64,000 nt of DNA, from positions 16,488,875 through 16,552,874 of the forward strand of contig OZ234495.1 in NCBI GenBank assembly GCA_965153455.1. Reading direction: 5' to 3'. This document shows, in pieces, positions 13,055-25,979 of the stretch (position 1 is its first letter; each line of letters begins with the position of its first letter). The notes beneath the pieces are model-generated. The model was not told the DNA's origin. It saw only the letters and a list, made by a program, of their open reading frames with translations, and searched no databases. Position numbers and translations under genes: made by a program. This stretch comes from Sphagnum compactum. Its lineage: Eukaryota; Bryophyta; Sphagnopsida; Sphagnales.

Positions 13055-13546
13055 GCCCTTCCTCACTGGATCTAGCGATCACTCGCTTGATCGTCGGCAC
13101 GCAGTCTCCTTCAAATCACGAACTTGTTTCAGAATTCGGAGCTCCAGTAATCCATCTGAGAATCTTATGCTGCTCAAGATTTGCGAGCTTCATATGCTTT
13201 GTTGCTGAGAATCCAAGAGCTGCTGCAACTGAACATTCTTTCCCTGCGCACCGAACGTTTTCCAAGATCTTGAAGGATGTTTGAGGAGGGAGGGCATCGT
13301 TCTCCAGGTACGAATCTTAGGGTTGTATGCGCGCTGAGGAAGAACTTTGCAACTGCGATTCTCTGTTGAAACTTTGCTTCAGTAGAAAGTTCTTAGAGGT
13401 TGAGCTCTGGTTCTTTCCTCGGATCGATCGAGCTCGTCACGATCAACTGCCGAAAACCGTATCCAAATGCTTCTGCTGTAGTAGTGATGAACTTCTCTGA
13501 TCGCCACTATTACGAGAATCAGTAGCGGTGCGAAATCCACAAACAC
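13055..13546. promoter_or_regulatory. Divergent intergenic region between ARPC5 and O-FucT
   Basis: Only 492 bp separate the two start codons, so the promoters and 5' leaders of both genes must lie here or overlap. There is no obvious TATA box in a convincing position for either gene. CGATCGATCG-like and GCGC words occur near 13,420-13,580. Confidence 0.55.
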
Positions 13547-16500
13547 ATGATTCCTGTGAGCTTGGGGATCGACATCGGCATGGCGCGTAGAAACGGCACA
13601 ACAGGCTGTATTAGTCTCTGGAGTGCCGCCTTGGTGTTGGCGTTGCCTTTGCTGTTTCCCAATCTGTTTCCAGCAGCCACTTGGCGATCATCGCTCTTCT
13701 CTGTAAGCTCTTCTTTATCTGTTGCTACAATAACAACCTTGCTTGTTTTTCATTTTGGTGCTTTGCAATTCAATCCCGTAAAGTATCGTATTCTTCTTCG
13801 AGTTTTGATCTTAAGAAGCAGTCAAGCCCCTTTGTCCAAGGCATGATATTTGAACTTTCTCTAAAAAGAAAGGATTTTCGTGCAATCCTGAGATCTCCTG
13901 AGATCCTTAAAGGCTTTCATCTTCTTGAGGTCCTGCAACCAGATCATCATGATGCTATAGAGCATTGCTGCTACACAAAACTTGCAATGTCTTCCTGACT
14001 AGGTAAAGCTTCCGTGAAAGGGCTGAAGGAGAGAGGTAAGCCACCAACGCTCGCAATTGTGGAAGATTACTTTCAAAGGATTGATGAGATCTTTCTTGTA
14101 CATATGCAGGAATGGGAGGCTCCTAAAGCAACACATGCTGTTCTCTTGAACAGTCTCTTGACTACTCGATTTGTAAGTTCTCGCTTCTATTTGCATCACA
14201 AATCTTTCTTGCTTGCATCCCTCTGGTGAAGATTTTGGGAAGATTGTGGAGATTTAATGAGGAGTAGGGTGGTGTGTTTGTTGGCATGCATTACCTTGTC
14301 CTTTATATTGCATGACTGAGCGTGTTGTCATCGTTGTTCAGTGAGAGCTAAAATATATCTGTGTCACCATCTGTGTGCTTTTGTTATTGTAGAATGAACG
14401 GGAGCCTGAAAATTTGTGGGAGCCACCTGATAGTGAAGGATGGGAGCCCTGCACTCAGCCACTTTCAGAACCTTGTAGGTTAAGTTCCACCCTTGGAACC
14501 TTCTAGTTTAAAGACTGCAAAGAGTGTATGCTGGACTTGCCCCACTTTCTGTTCCTGGTCTGTTTTCCCATGTCTTCTGATGTTTGTTTGGTGGAATGTA
14601 GTTCTGCCTGTAGAATCAAATGGCTACTTACAAGTATTTTTGGAAGGAGGACTCAATCAACAGCGTATGGGGGTTAGATATCCTGATCTTAACCATTTTA
14701 TAGAGAGAAACTTGTGAAATTTATTTGGTGAATAGTGCAGCCTGCATTCTTGAAAACTGGATTTCCAAGCATGGAGCGGTTTCTAAGCAAGCAGCTGAGC
14801 TTTTAAAAGTGGGATCATTTTGTTTGCTTGTGCTTCAGATTTGTGATGCCGTTGCCGTTGCCAAGATTTTGAATGCAACCCTTGTTCTCCCACATTTTGA
14901 TGTAAATCCTGTGTGGCAGGATATGAGGTTTGTAGAAGAACCCTGCTTGCCTTATGTGTCAGTCTCCATGTTCATATTTGCTTCATGTTGTGGCTTCAGC
15001 ACATCCATGGAACCAGAATTGCAGGCAAGTATGTAAACTGATGGTGTAGTTACTCCATAGGAGGTTTGTGCTACTTGTTTGCATCCAAGCTGTTGGGCAC
15101 TCATTGGAGTCATCCAGAAATCCAGAAATTTTGCCATTGGACAGAGAGGGGAGTGAGTGATTGTTGTGCAGCTCTTTTGCAGACATCTTTGATGTGGTGC
15201 ATTTTTTGCAATCTGTATCCCATGATGTATTAATGATCACGGAGCTTCCCCATGGATTTGAGTGGGCTACTCGTGAGTACTATGCTACTGGTATTCGTGC
15301 TACTCGCATAAAGAATGCTCCTGTACAGGCCTCTCCAGAGTGGTACATTGAAAATGTCCTCCCCATCATGAAAAGGTTAGCAGTAACTCCCCTGGTTGAC
15401 CTTTGTGTACTAAACGTTCCCATCCTTTGTGAACTAGACATTCCCATCCTTTGTGACTGATATTTTTTGCTCACATCTTATATCTCTGAATCTCAATGTG
15501 TTTGAGCTGATATCTGCCATGGTTTGAAATGTTTGTGCTTGAATGCTCCTGGCCAACTCGCCAGATACTCTTATGCAGATGAATGAGCAAACTATCTTTG
15601 GTGCCTGAGCCCAATAAAATGGGCCCCTTCCATTCATCCCTCAATCTGGTCTTTCTGTACTGCCATAATGACCATCTCGCATGTGAAATCTATGCTGATG
15701 GTTGAGAAGGCTTCTGGTTCTGGTTGCAGTTATGGTATTGTGGCAATTGCCCCGTTTTCACACAGGCTTGCGTTCAACCATCTTCCCACTGAGATCCAAC
15801 GTCTTCGTTGTCGTGTTAACTTTGAAGCTTTGAAATTTGTACCTGCCATTCGCCAGCTTGGTGATACTCTGATCCAACGTCTGCAAGAAACATCCCAATT
15901 GCAGAATGATAAATATGCACAGGAGACAGCCAAGTATTTGGCATTACACTTGCGCTTTGATAAGGTTAGAGTGCGTCATTGGTGCAATCACTGTTTGTCA
16001 ATGACTGGATTTGGGTTACGTATTGAGCCAATTAGTAAGGACTGTCTCTGTTTGTAGGATATGGCAGCCCATTCAGCATGTGACTTTGGGGGTGGTAAAG
16101 CTGAGCGGCTAGCACTGGCAAAATATCGGAGTGTGGTATGGCAAGGTCGAGTGAGCAATGCTCAATTGTCCAGCCTCAAGTTGCGTGAGCTAGGCAAATG
16201 TCCCCTGACACCTGAGGAGGTTGGAATTATGCTAGCAGCCTTGGGCTTTGGCCCCCACACTCGGGTCTACCTTGCATCATACACAGTGAGTGTAACCTTG
16301 TGACGCAATGCAGTTGATAGGAATTTGACTTATGAGTTGCAGTACTCTTCTTTTCACTCTTAGAAAGCTATCCACTTGATCTTCCTATGCAGAGCAGGCA
16401 AGGGGTGTGTCTTTTTGGATTAAGTACAACTGTTTGATGAGGCCAGAAATGCTAATGTAATCAGATGCCTGCATTCCCAGCAGAGAATCTCGTTTTGCTG

Positions 16501-17177
16501 ATTCAATTTTGCAGGTTTGTGGAAGCCTCATACACCTTGTCTACTGTACTGCTGATGCAATTTGGTTCTGTTCAGGTTTATGGAGGATCTGCTAGAATGG
16601 AGTTATTGCATGATTTGTTCCCACACATGGTGGATAAACACAGCCTAGCAACAGCTGATGAACTTAGACCATTTGAAGGGAAGGCCTCCCTCTTGGCAGC
16701 TGTAGACTATCATGTGTCCTTGCACAGCAACATTTTCTTCTCTGCTTCACGTGGCAACATGCACAATAATCTGGTAATCGATGATCTAGCTCCATCTGGT
16801 CCCCCACTTCATGATCTGCAGGCTAGTGCCTTCACGGACTGCATTATTTATATGGTCACAAAGAAAGGAGTTAATTTTAATCAAGTACATGCAGGGTCTC
16901 CGCTCATTGTGATTCAATCTTCTGGGCTAAACAATATTTGTATGTGCAGGCAGGTCATCGTGCATACCTAAATGTGAGGAAAACAATAAAGCCCGATATG
17001 ATTTTGCTATCAAACCTATTCTCCAACAAGAGCTTGGACTGGCCAGAGTTCAGGAATCACACAATTGAAGGCCACGTCAGTCGGCTTGGTCAAATCCGAC
17101 CACGTCAACCTGGGCAGTCAATCTACACCTATCCTGCTCCAGATTGTATGTGCAAGCACTCACACCCTGAATTGTAG
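13547..17177 (+). CDS. O-fucosyltransferase family protein (plant DUF246 type)
   Basis: A ten-exon gene encoding 517 aa, a predicted Golgi type II glycosyltransferase using GDP-sugar. Exons are 13547-13702, 14110-14172, 14393-14474, 14602-14672, 14839-14927, 15172-15375, 15730-15964, 16058-16285, 16576-16773 and 16950-17177. Phases close throughout. A hydrophobic anchor (SLWSAALVLALPLLF) sits near residues 24-38. Family landmarks follow in order: GGLNQQRMGICDAVAVAK, LPHFDVNPVWQD, TREYYATGIRATRIK, SYGIVAIAPFSHRLAF, LHLRFDKDMAAHSACDFGG, HVSLHSNIFFSASRGNM and QSIYTYPAPDCMC. An in-frame ATG at 13580 would give 506 aa. Exons 2 and 4 are least certain because the stem region is poorly conserved; the exon 4 acceptor at 14602 was chosen because it keeps frame. 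The acceptor substrate is unknown. Confidence 0.9.
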
Positions 17178-18083
17178 CTGTTTATTGATACAATTTCATC
17201 CGGTTGCCACCAACGCTGCTAATCCCCACAAATTCAGGAAAAACCTTGTTTCCAGCCCTTGCTAACACTTGGTCTCAGGGATTGTGTGAACTGATGATAG
17301 GTAATTTGTTATGCAAGTGATGAACTCTGGGTCTACCCAGAATTAAAGAGGGGAGTTTTATGTACAACTTCAACAGATTTTCTCAGAGCTTTTAGCAACC
17401 TGGTGATTTCTAGCAATTTAGGATCTGCAAGGCAGTAGGATAGTGATTGCAACTTATGGAGGCTTCATAGGAACCCAGCCAGCTGAATGACAGAAGTTGG
17501 AACACTTGGTGACATTGTGGGTGTTGAAAATTGCTGCAATGATCTCAACACCATTCTTTTACTCACTATCAGTCATTGGAAACCTGTACACGTCTGTACT
17601 CAGATACCAACTCAAATAAAATTTTCCCATGACAAGATGCATGTGAGCTAGCAAGCAATACCTCAGATGTACAATTTTTCTCTCACATTTTGTGAGAGTA
17701 TGTCTCACAGTGGGGTTGCGGAGTTGACAAACAAAATGTGTGTGAAGCTATGGATGTGGGTATTTCTTACAAATCCTCTTATGAATGATGGGTTCTGGAT
17801 AGACATTCTTCATCAGACCTGTACCAGTGCACTACTGTTTGGCTGATTCTCCTTTGCTTTTGTGGGTAGTTTCTGTGATGGGAATCTATTCTTTTTCGTG
17901 ATGCACAGGGAAGTAGCGGGAATTGAAGCTGACAGCAATTGCAAGCGGGATGTGCACAAGTGTGATTTTTCTGGCTGGACAACAAATCCAGACCATCAGG
18001 GGTCTGAGGATCAATTGCAGGAACCAGATTGTGAAATTGTGAATTGCCTTGCAGTAACCTTGACAGTCATACAAAGTATGGTT
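17178..18083. other. 3' flank of O-FucT, no gene seen
   Basis: Probably the 3' UTR followed by spacer. Frames on both strands between 17,780 and 18,110 have no recognisable family motif, apart from the SDR relic that begins at 18,084. Confidence 0.45.
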
Positions 18084-18617
18084 TTAAGAACTTATCTCAT
18101 GCTGCCCTGAGACCAGAACCTTACCAGATTGTCCTCCTGGAGGATCTAGAGCTATCCATACTCCTCTATCTGACAGCACCTTGTTCAGCAGTGAAGTTGC
18201 CTCTACCATCATGCATGTCTGTTTTTGCAAATCCAGGGGTGAATCTGTCGAGCTGTATTTTTTTCCCTTCTGGTGTGGTGGAGAGTTTGTTTGCCAGTGC
18301 CATCACATACACATTGACTGCAATCTTCGAAACAGCATAGGTTGTAAGCATGGGTGGAACGCCTGCCTCCTTCCACATCCTGTTTTTCAATTCATTTGCA
18401 TATTGGGTCACAAATTCATCTGCTTTTACTTCTGTGATGTGGATCCCTGCCAGAAAGCTCTGCACAAAACTTCTTTTGCAAGTTTTGCAAGGCCTGACCT
18501 TGTTATCAAAGGCAATGCAAGAACTGCTCGGTAGTATGTGTATCGTAGTTCAAGACAGAAAGAGTTTGAAGCCAATCCCATGCTAAGGAGCCTTACTCTC
18601 TCTGCACTTCGTAGCAA
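18084..18617 (-). pseudogene. Short-chain dehydrogenase/reductase fragment (neomenthol dehydrogenase/carbonyl reductase type)
   Basis: The frame at 18166-18465 carries the SDR catalytic block TYAVSKIAVNVY (Tyr-x3-Lys), preceded by a substrate-loop segment (ADEFVTQYANELKNRMW) and followed by FTPGFAKTDM. It then hits a stop, but the expected C-terminus continues in another frame (RGVWIALDPPGGQSGKVLVS) to a TAA at 18084-18086. Upstream the reading also shifts near 18,465, where SGLAKLAKEVLCR joins LAGIHITEVK. The Rossmann N-terminus (TGxxxGIG) is not found nearby. Two shifts and the missing N-terminus make this a pseudogene. The upstream shift alone could be an intron acceptor (TGTGCAG). Confidence 0.72.
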
Positions 18618-20680
18618 CCACTAGTAGAGGCATTATCAACAGGTTGGCTGATGTCCATTAACAAGCTTCTTCTGGATTTTTTTCCCATCTTTTAATTGTT
18701 TTTGCACAAACCATGGTGCTTGATGAAAAAACAGAGCCAGAAGGATTCATGACTAATCACTGCTCAACCAAGAGGAAAGATTTAAAGGAATCACCTTGAG
18801 TTGGCATGCTCAGATGCAGACGTCTTGTTGACTAGTGCAAAGCAGAGGCATCATCACATTCATGACTTGCTTCACACCTTAGTAGTTTGTTGCCAAAAAC
18901 AAATCTGCATTGTCCACATTGACATCTTGCTTGTATATTGCAGGTGAACAATGTCACCATCACCTCTGCCACGATATCCTTGTTCCACCACCAGAAAATG
19001 CACATGCAAATTCAGTTTTTCAGAGCATCACAAGAACAAATCATTTCTCTTCCATGCGCTTGTCACCTGGCGCTGCTGCTGCTGCTCCCTGTTCTCTGCT
19101 AGGGGTAGTTCCATGTTTTTCCAAATGACATGCAAAATTTTTTAGAGTGAAACATACTGAATATATATATTATATAATATATAGTTCAAGAACAGGTTCT
19201 TATTGGGCTGATCCCTGCTTGATCAGCCCTGGGCATAAAACTTAATGCCAAAAATTGTGCACATGTGCCTCATGTGTTTGTCCTCATCAAAAAGATATTG
19301 AGCTATTGCAGCAATCACATTAAACATTTTTCCCCCATAGTGGTTATGCTCTTAATGTAGAACTTCCAATCCAGTGACAGACTTCATTGATTCATATTGT
19401 TGCATGCAGTGAAATAATGCTCTAGGTATATAGTTCCCAGAGCTCTGACAAAATGAAACTGTTTCTGCAGTCAGAAATTTCAGAACGTTAGAGCAGAGTA
19501 CTGAAGGCACTTGCTAAGTGCCTAATGCTGAACAAGTGACATGACAGGTTCATGAAACACTGTAGTACAAGTAAGTGCTTTGTTCATAGACTTAGAGCAG
19601 CATTTGTTTCCTGAAGTGCATGTCTCTCTCCAAGCCATGACTCGTGATGTATTGGGGTCATGTGGATCTCAGAGGCAATCAATACAAGCAGAAGGAAATA
19701 GATTCAGGAGAAAAACTGGGGGGGGGCAAAGTTGTCAGAGAATTCTGGTGTACAACACATGATCTTCGTGTATTTGGCACATTATCAGGTTCTTGTTGAG
19801 AACATACTGATGGTGGCTGGATCACTTCACATAGACCACTGTCTGCTATCAACCCAGTATTCTTAAGCATGGGAAGTGGAGGAGGTATGCCCTTTTGTTT
19901 TGTATTCATAAACTAGCTTTTTGTGTCTTAAAAGTTTCCATCTCCAGTCTACCTCACTTTCTCTTGAAACAAACTCTTCTTCAGATTTTACAAGTAATCA
20001 TCAATGTTGGGAAGAATGTACCAAAGCTGCTTGAAAACCCTCAATTGTAGATCTTTGCCTCGCTCTTCTTTACTATCCATTGTATTTTGTCTTCTCTTCC
20101 TAAGTAAGGAGAAGTCCCTTCAGTGGTACCCTGTTTGTCACCAACTTAGGCTGGCACACAAGTTGGTTGACATGGAGCAATAGCATGCCACCATAGGCGG
20201 GAAAAGAGACAAAAGAGAGTAATTAATTAATTGCAAATGGCTTCAGCACTTCTAAATTCTGTGTGTAGTTTGGTATCTTCTCACTTGTCACAGCTTTGTA
20301 ATCATAGACAGAAAGATGACAATACTGATGTGATATAACAATGACATGACCATTTTGGTGCAATGGATCTGATGTTATTTGCAGAAAATATGCCCACAAT
20401 GGGGAAAATCAGAGACTGAAAATAGCAGGACACAGGAATGCACCATCAATTGGGAGTCCACCTTACATCAAAGGCAGACACAAAATGTTTCAATACAGAT
20501 GAATAGGTAAGCACAGAATGCTTCAGAGCCATCGTAACCCCTTTTGGTCTTCATTCCTTCATTTACTGTGGTGCTCAGAAATGAAGCCAAGCTGTAGACA
20601 CTTCCTCCATCATCATGATTGTACACATATTTTAGGGCGCCACATATAAGAAGAAGAAGCAAGGCTTTATCTTAAGTGTT
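18618..20680. other. Intergenic DNA, no gene seen
   Basis: Balanced composition with no supported exon on either strand. A short AT palindrome-like run (ATATATATATTATATAATATATAG) lies near 19,161-19,183. The remaining frames are short and unrelated to known families. Confidence 0.45.
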
Positions 20681-20792
20681 CTAAGCCATATCCTTGGCCA
20701 TTTTCTCAGCCTTCTGCACCACCTCCTCAATACCCCCTACCATGTAAAATGCTTGCTCTGACAAATCTTCATACCTTCCCAGCCAACACTCC
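20681..20792 (-). pseudogene. Orphan last exon of mitochondrial ATP synthase subunit beta, frameshifted
   Basis: The minus strand reads GVLAGK, then after one surplus G (about 20,774) [19 protein letters not shown], then AEKMAKDMA and a stop at 20681-20683. This is the extreme C-terminus of the nuclear-encoded mitochondrial F1 beta subunit. It is not chloroplast AtpB, whose tail differs. A good acceptor, TGTGCAG, directly precedes GVLAGK, so intron sequence came with the exon and the copy is not a processed cDNA. No preceding exon (for example the KYVELKE-like segment) was found up to 22.2 kb. The frameshift and isolation indicate a non-functional gene fragment. Confidence 0.8.
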
Positions 20793-22233
20793 CTGCACAT
20801 AACCCCATTTCTTTCTTTAAAGCACATGTATGGCAGAAGCAGCAGCAAGCACATCAAACAATGCTTTCTGGCAAAACCATCAAATACAGATATGGAGGCT
20901 TCAAAATACAATAATTGGAACAAGATCTTGTTGTCATGTTCCTTGTCTTTGAGCTTAATTTCTATGCACATTGTAGGCAATTATGTTTTGATGCTAATGT
21001 GAGGAAAGGTGAAGAGGAGGGACAAGGGTGCTTAGTGTCTATCTGTATGTCTTCATCAACTTTTACAACTCAACCACCATCATGTACACAATCAATTTGG
21101 TAATCAAGAAAATTAAAAAAAAAACTAAAAAGAAACAATTGTGCTTGCAAGCAAGTTGATAGGAAAGCTCACTTTGCAACAACTTCTCTCTCTATAGATT
21201 CGACCCACATCGACCTTCTATTCTATTAGATTGTTGTGTTCTTGTAGGGTTTGTTGCCTTGGAAGGGATTAACAACTTTTGCTCGTTTGTTACACTTTGA
21301 ATACAAAATTGATGCTTTGCCTAGTGTTACTTGCATCTATGATGAGAAGATAAGAAGAATACACTTGGGTTGAAGTTTGAAAGAAGAGTATTGGACTGTC
21401 ATGGAGGTGCACATAGATGACATCAGAACCTTGATTATATCCCCACTTTCAAGGCCACCACATTTGTAAATGGATTGCACTACTTTTCTCTTAAAGACCT
21501 CCATAGACCTTTGTCCTAATAATAAAGGCAATCCTACTGACACTACCCTTTCTAATCAACATGTGCTACACAATATTCAATTAGAGTGGGAACACTAAAC
21601 CTTTATTTTTTTAATTTGTAGCTGAAAAGCTTGTCAAAGGATGGCTATTTGTTTATAGTTGATGGCCTTCAATGTTGAACTATGCTAAGTATCTCTTAAC
21701 TAAAATTGAAGTTCACTATTTTGTTCCTAGACTTTTGCCTTTGCTTTTTTGTTTTCTTTTCCGTTTTTCTTCCTACCGCCATGACATAAAAATATTGAAA
21801 CATGATATGTTGTTTCAATGAAGGTAAAATGTCATCACGAAGAACTAGACTGCTATTGGTATTGGCTAGTGTCAAAGTTTATAAACCACAACTATTGCTG
21901 CTTGTGAGTGTTACACCAATAATCAAGGTATATATATATCAACATGGTAATTAATCTGAAATTTTTTCAACCTATTGATAGAACAGGAACCAATTTCAAA
22001 GAGGTTACTAGGAATCCAGACATGTAGTTACTCTAGATTCATCCTACCAATACAATCAATCATGTTTAAGGTTCACAAGGGACTTGGAGACTGATTCTAG
22101 ACTTCGCTTTGCTTTCCAAATCAGCATTTCCACCTCTCACTGTGTTATTACTATATGCTAAGTTACGGTATGTAATTGCAGCATGTTTCGAAGTCTATAC
22201 ATACAATGGACATACATGGACTCCCTTTCACAA
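20793..22233. other. Intergenic spacer, 3' side of the quinone oxidoreductase gene
   Basis: No exon is recognised. The part close to 22,233 is the probable 3' UTR of the minus-strand gene. Confidence 0.45.
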
Positions 22234-25200
22234 TCAGGCAGGACTATGGTATGTTGAGTCAGGAATGAGAACACAAGATCCCATTGTTTTGCGACCCTCA
22301 AGATCTGCATGAGCTTTTGCTGCCTCTGAGAGTGGGTAGATATGGTTTGTCCGAATCTTGATCATACCTGTAGCTACTGCAGCAAAGAGCTCCCCTGCTG
22401 TTTCAAGAAGCTCATCTCGAGTTCCAATGCAATGAAACAGTGATGGTCTTGTTAAGAAAAGAGACTTCAGTTGCAAAACTGAAACTGGGATTGGGTCAGG
22501 TGCACCTGATGCCTGTCCATAGCTTACAAGGCAGCCTCGTAGACCAAGGCAGTTCAGTGATCCCTGCATTAGGACATTTACCAAGTCATCCTATTAGTAT
22601 CATCCTTGACCTATCCCTACAGGCCTCAGTAAAGAGCTATCTAGCATATTAAACTCCAAATTTGGAATTCAACCTGGGAATGACACTAGCAGAATCCTTG
22701 AGGACATTGCAACTTGCAATCAGGAAAAGTCACCAGTTCCCAAGAAGACAAATGGAATATCACAGGAGCATATGTTTGGCAACCTGACAATCATATGAGC
22801 CCAAGCTGTATACTACAGCTTACAAACATAAAATATTAAGAAGACTGTTCATCTATGTACAATGGCCACAAGGACATGGCAGTAGTTCTTAGTGGCAAAC
22901 TTTGTTCTTAGTGTCACCTTAATCTCAATCAGATAGAGGGTCATTCAGATGGGCATTGCTCTAGATTGACTGTGGCAATGACTTACTACAGTAATCTCAC
23001 AGCAAATCAGCCAATTTTAAGCTTATGTAAGACTCAGAGAGCTCTGGACCTCAATTTGCTTCAGGTTATGGCACAGGTTAAGTTTGTCAGACTGAACTAA
23101 CTCTAGAAAGATTTGAACTTTGACAGGAAGAAATATCAATCAGATTGCATTGAAAGATCCACAAAAACACTTGGGAAGAAACAATTGAGTCACATCTGGC
23201 CAAAACAAAACAAGCACAAGACAATTGAGTGTGATCATAACCTTGTGAGTGATACTCACTCACAAAGTATCAGACATTTGCACAATGGCTAGCTGCCATA
23301 CTCTCCATCGACTTCATCAGCTCCGGACAGTGGGTGCAGATAAGTATATAAGAATCTCCTCAAAACTTACGACGACTGATTATATAGTGACTGTGTCCTG
23401 AGTTACTGCAGTATTTCCAGAAGCAACAAGAAGAGAAGGTCATAATGTCAACCAGCACTTTGACAGGAAGAAAAAAGAAACATAGTAATCATCCTTGGGT
23501 ACGAGATAATTTTCAAGTAGGAGAAAAAGTGGACCTACCATGTCATACAACTAAATGCTTACCCACATGCTCATCTAATGTCATGATTGGTTATGAAACC
23601 ATGAATCCTGCATTGTGAGTAAGCAGTGTACCCATGATTGAAGTTGTTTGCCAGCCCTGAAATATGCTGAACAGTTTTTGTAACCTCTTTGTAATGGGTT
23701 AGCTAAATAGTACCACCCCCTAGTCCTCAAAGCATTCTAACCAGATAAATGGACTATCTGCTGAAAGGTCCTGATTACCCCAAAAAGGGACAAATTGGTG
23801 CTAGAGGCTAAATGGAAAACAAGTAGTAGTTGGAAAGCTCACCTTAAGAGTGTCCTTGCCAACAGCATCATACACAACCTCAACACCAGCACCTTCTGTG
23901 ATCTCTTTCACTCTATCCACAAAATTTTCTTGTGAGTAGATAATGACATGATCAGCACCATCCTCTTTGGCCTGGACAGCTTTCTCCTCATTGGATACAG
24001 CAGCAATTACAGTGGCACCCAAGCTCCTGCCCCACTGCACAAGTAGGGATCCTACTCCACCTGCTGCCGCATGGACAAAGATCTTGTGCCCCTTCTGTAC
24101 CTGCAAAATCACAAGTCAAAGCACCTAACTGGGGTTCAAATTTTGACTTCTAATATTGTACTTCAGTACATGTCAATATATTGTATAGTCAGATTTTTGC
24201 CTGCATAGCTAACATTCTGGAATCCATATGCAGGAGGACAAGAAAAGTTGATATGAAACCATAGAGTTGAGACAGAACTTTGAAGACTCTGCGTAGGAGC
24301 ATTTGAGCAGTCATTCCCTTGATCATAATGGAAGCAGCCACGACATCACCCACAGAGTTTGGTAAAGGAACAAGCTTGTCAGCACTTATGATCCTCTCTT
24401 CCACATAAGCACCCTGAGGACCTACATATGCAACCCTGTCACCGACTTGGAGCCCGGTTAACCCTGGCCCTACAGTTGTCACCACTGCAGCCGCTTCCAC
24501 ACCTATTACAACCATAACCCAGTTTATAACAGCTGTTGGACCTTTCTACCTGCCCCTAGCTTACTCCACATTAAACTGAGCAACAACACTTATATGTCTG
24601 TCAGGGAGAAAAACCAAAGAAGATATCTGCCATCTTTTCTGCAAGCAGAGACTACCAGCTGAATGTGCTTGGTTCCCTGCTGCTTGTTTGAGTTTCTCTA
24701 TCTAGCAATCACAGGTAGGAAGACTGCTTCTGTAAGTAATGTACTATGATGGGTTGATAATCATTGACTACGTTCTTTCTTGTATTTTATCAAAGGAATC
24801 AAATCTGACAAGCTGCCCAATCTGTAATGGTTGCTGTGCATCCTATCCTGGATAATATATATTATGGTGCATTAAATGTGCCACTGATGCAGTAGAGAAA
24901 TGCATGCCACAGATGATGACAACAGGAACCAACAAGCAGATTATCATTAGAGAGAGAAAGATCAAGGATTGCAATGGGTTCACGGGAAGTGAACCTGGAA
25001 TGAAGGGAGTTTTGGTGCTATATAAACCCTTCCGGTAGTAGACATCAACAAAATTGATGCCCACAGCCATGTGCCTGATTTTTACTTCACCTTCCCCAGG
25101 TTCCTTGACTTCAATATTTTCCCATTTCAAGACCTGTTAAAATCATCATCATCATCATCACCCTCAGAATCTTGAAAAATGTCTTTTTAAGGTTTACAAA

Positions 25201-25894
25201 CTCAAGCAAACTCCAGGAAGGAGGTTTGACAGGATCTCCAGACAAGTTTTCAGAAACTGTGGAATGAACCATTGTAGTAGGCTCTACAGCTTGTTCATTT
25301 CTTTGATCACATGCTTCTTTGGAGTATTTTCTCCGAAAATGCTGTGACTTGGATATTATTACCATCATCAGTCATCTGTGACAGCCCTGCACATTGAAGA
25401 TAACAGCTGAAGAACTCCTTGTGTTGTAGATACAAGTTTCACAGCAGTTGCAAGTACAGTCTTCCCTTGTCTCCTTTACAAAAATCATACTCGTACACAG
25501 TAATAGGTGTGTACATGAGCTACATCAATTTCAAAAAAAGGCCGGGTGAGAGAGAGACAAAGAGTTGCTTCTCTGCAATCTGCACAAACTCTAGTTCAAC
25601 GGAAGCCACAGTTGCACTTCAAAGCTTTGGTTCTCCAACGATAGCTTAAGGAAGGGCAGTACGTGCAGCATCAGCATCATATCACAAAAGCAAGAATGAC
25701 CTAAGCACTCAAGAATTCAGAAACTAGAAAGAAATGCACACCTATGAAACCAAGGATTGCAAAAATAAATAAATAAATAAATAAAGTCTAAGATCATAAC
25801 AATATGGCTGCAACAATCTCCACAGAACAAGAACAATTTAAGTAAGCAAGAAAACGCAACAACTGGCCGCAGAGAATTTCAAATGAAAGGAAAT

Positions 25895-25936
<42 letters not shown>

Positions 25937-25979
25937 CCTCCGGACCTCCAACTTCATGCACTATTATCCCCTTCACCAT
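22234..25979 (-). CDS. Zeta-crystallin-like NADPH:quinone oxidoreductase (MDR superfamily)
   Basis: A five-exon gene encoding 330 aa. It is predicted to reduce quinones or related enones with NADPH, probably in the cytosol because no transit peptide is visible. Exons are 25938-25979, 24995-25133, 24279-24502, 23843-24100 and 22234-22563; all are GT-AG and phases close. Key blocks are MVKGIIVHEVGGPEVLKWEN, GINFVDVYYRKGLY, the GPGLTGLQVGDRVAY catalytic-domain turn, GMTAQMLLRR, the nucleotide-binding HAAAGGVGSLLVQW (GGVG near residue 148), and the C-terminal LNCLGLRGCLVSYGQASG. A TAA lies immediately upstream of the ATG in frame, which fixes the start. Length matches the usual 320-335 aa. Intron 1 begins GTAAT followed at once by a CT microsatellite. 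Confidence 0.95.
25896..25932. repeat. GA/CT microsatellite at the 5' end of quinone oxidoreductase intron 1
   Basis: About 18 GA units on the plus strand read as CT on the coding strand. The run begins within a few bases of the splice donor at 25937. Confidence 0.9.

Noticed and set aside
14014-14109. Extension of O-FucT exon 2 upstream (MKGLKERGKPPTLAIVEDYFQ...)
   Set aside because: It is open but has no acceptor that keeps phase with exon 1. The acceptor ATATGCAG at 14109 gives a clean join.
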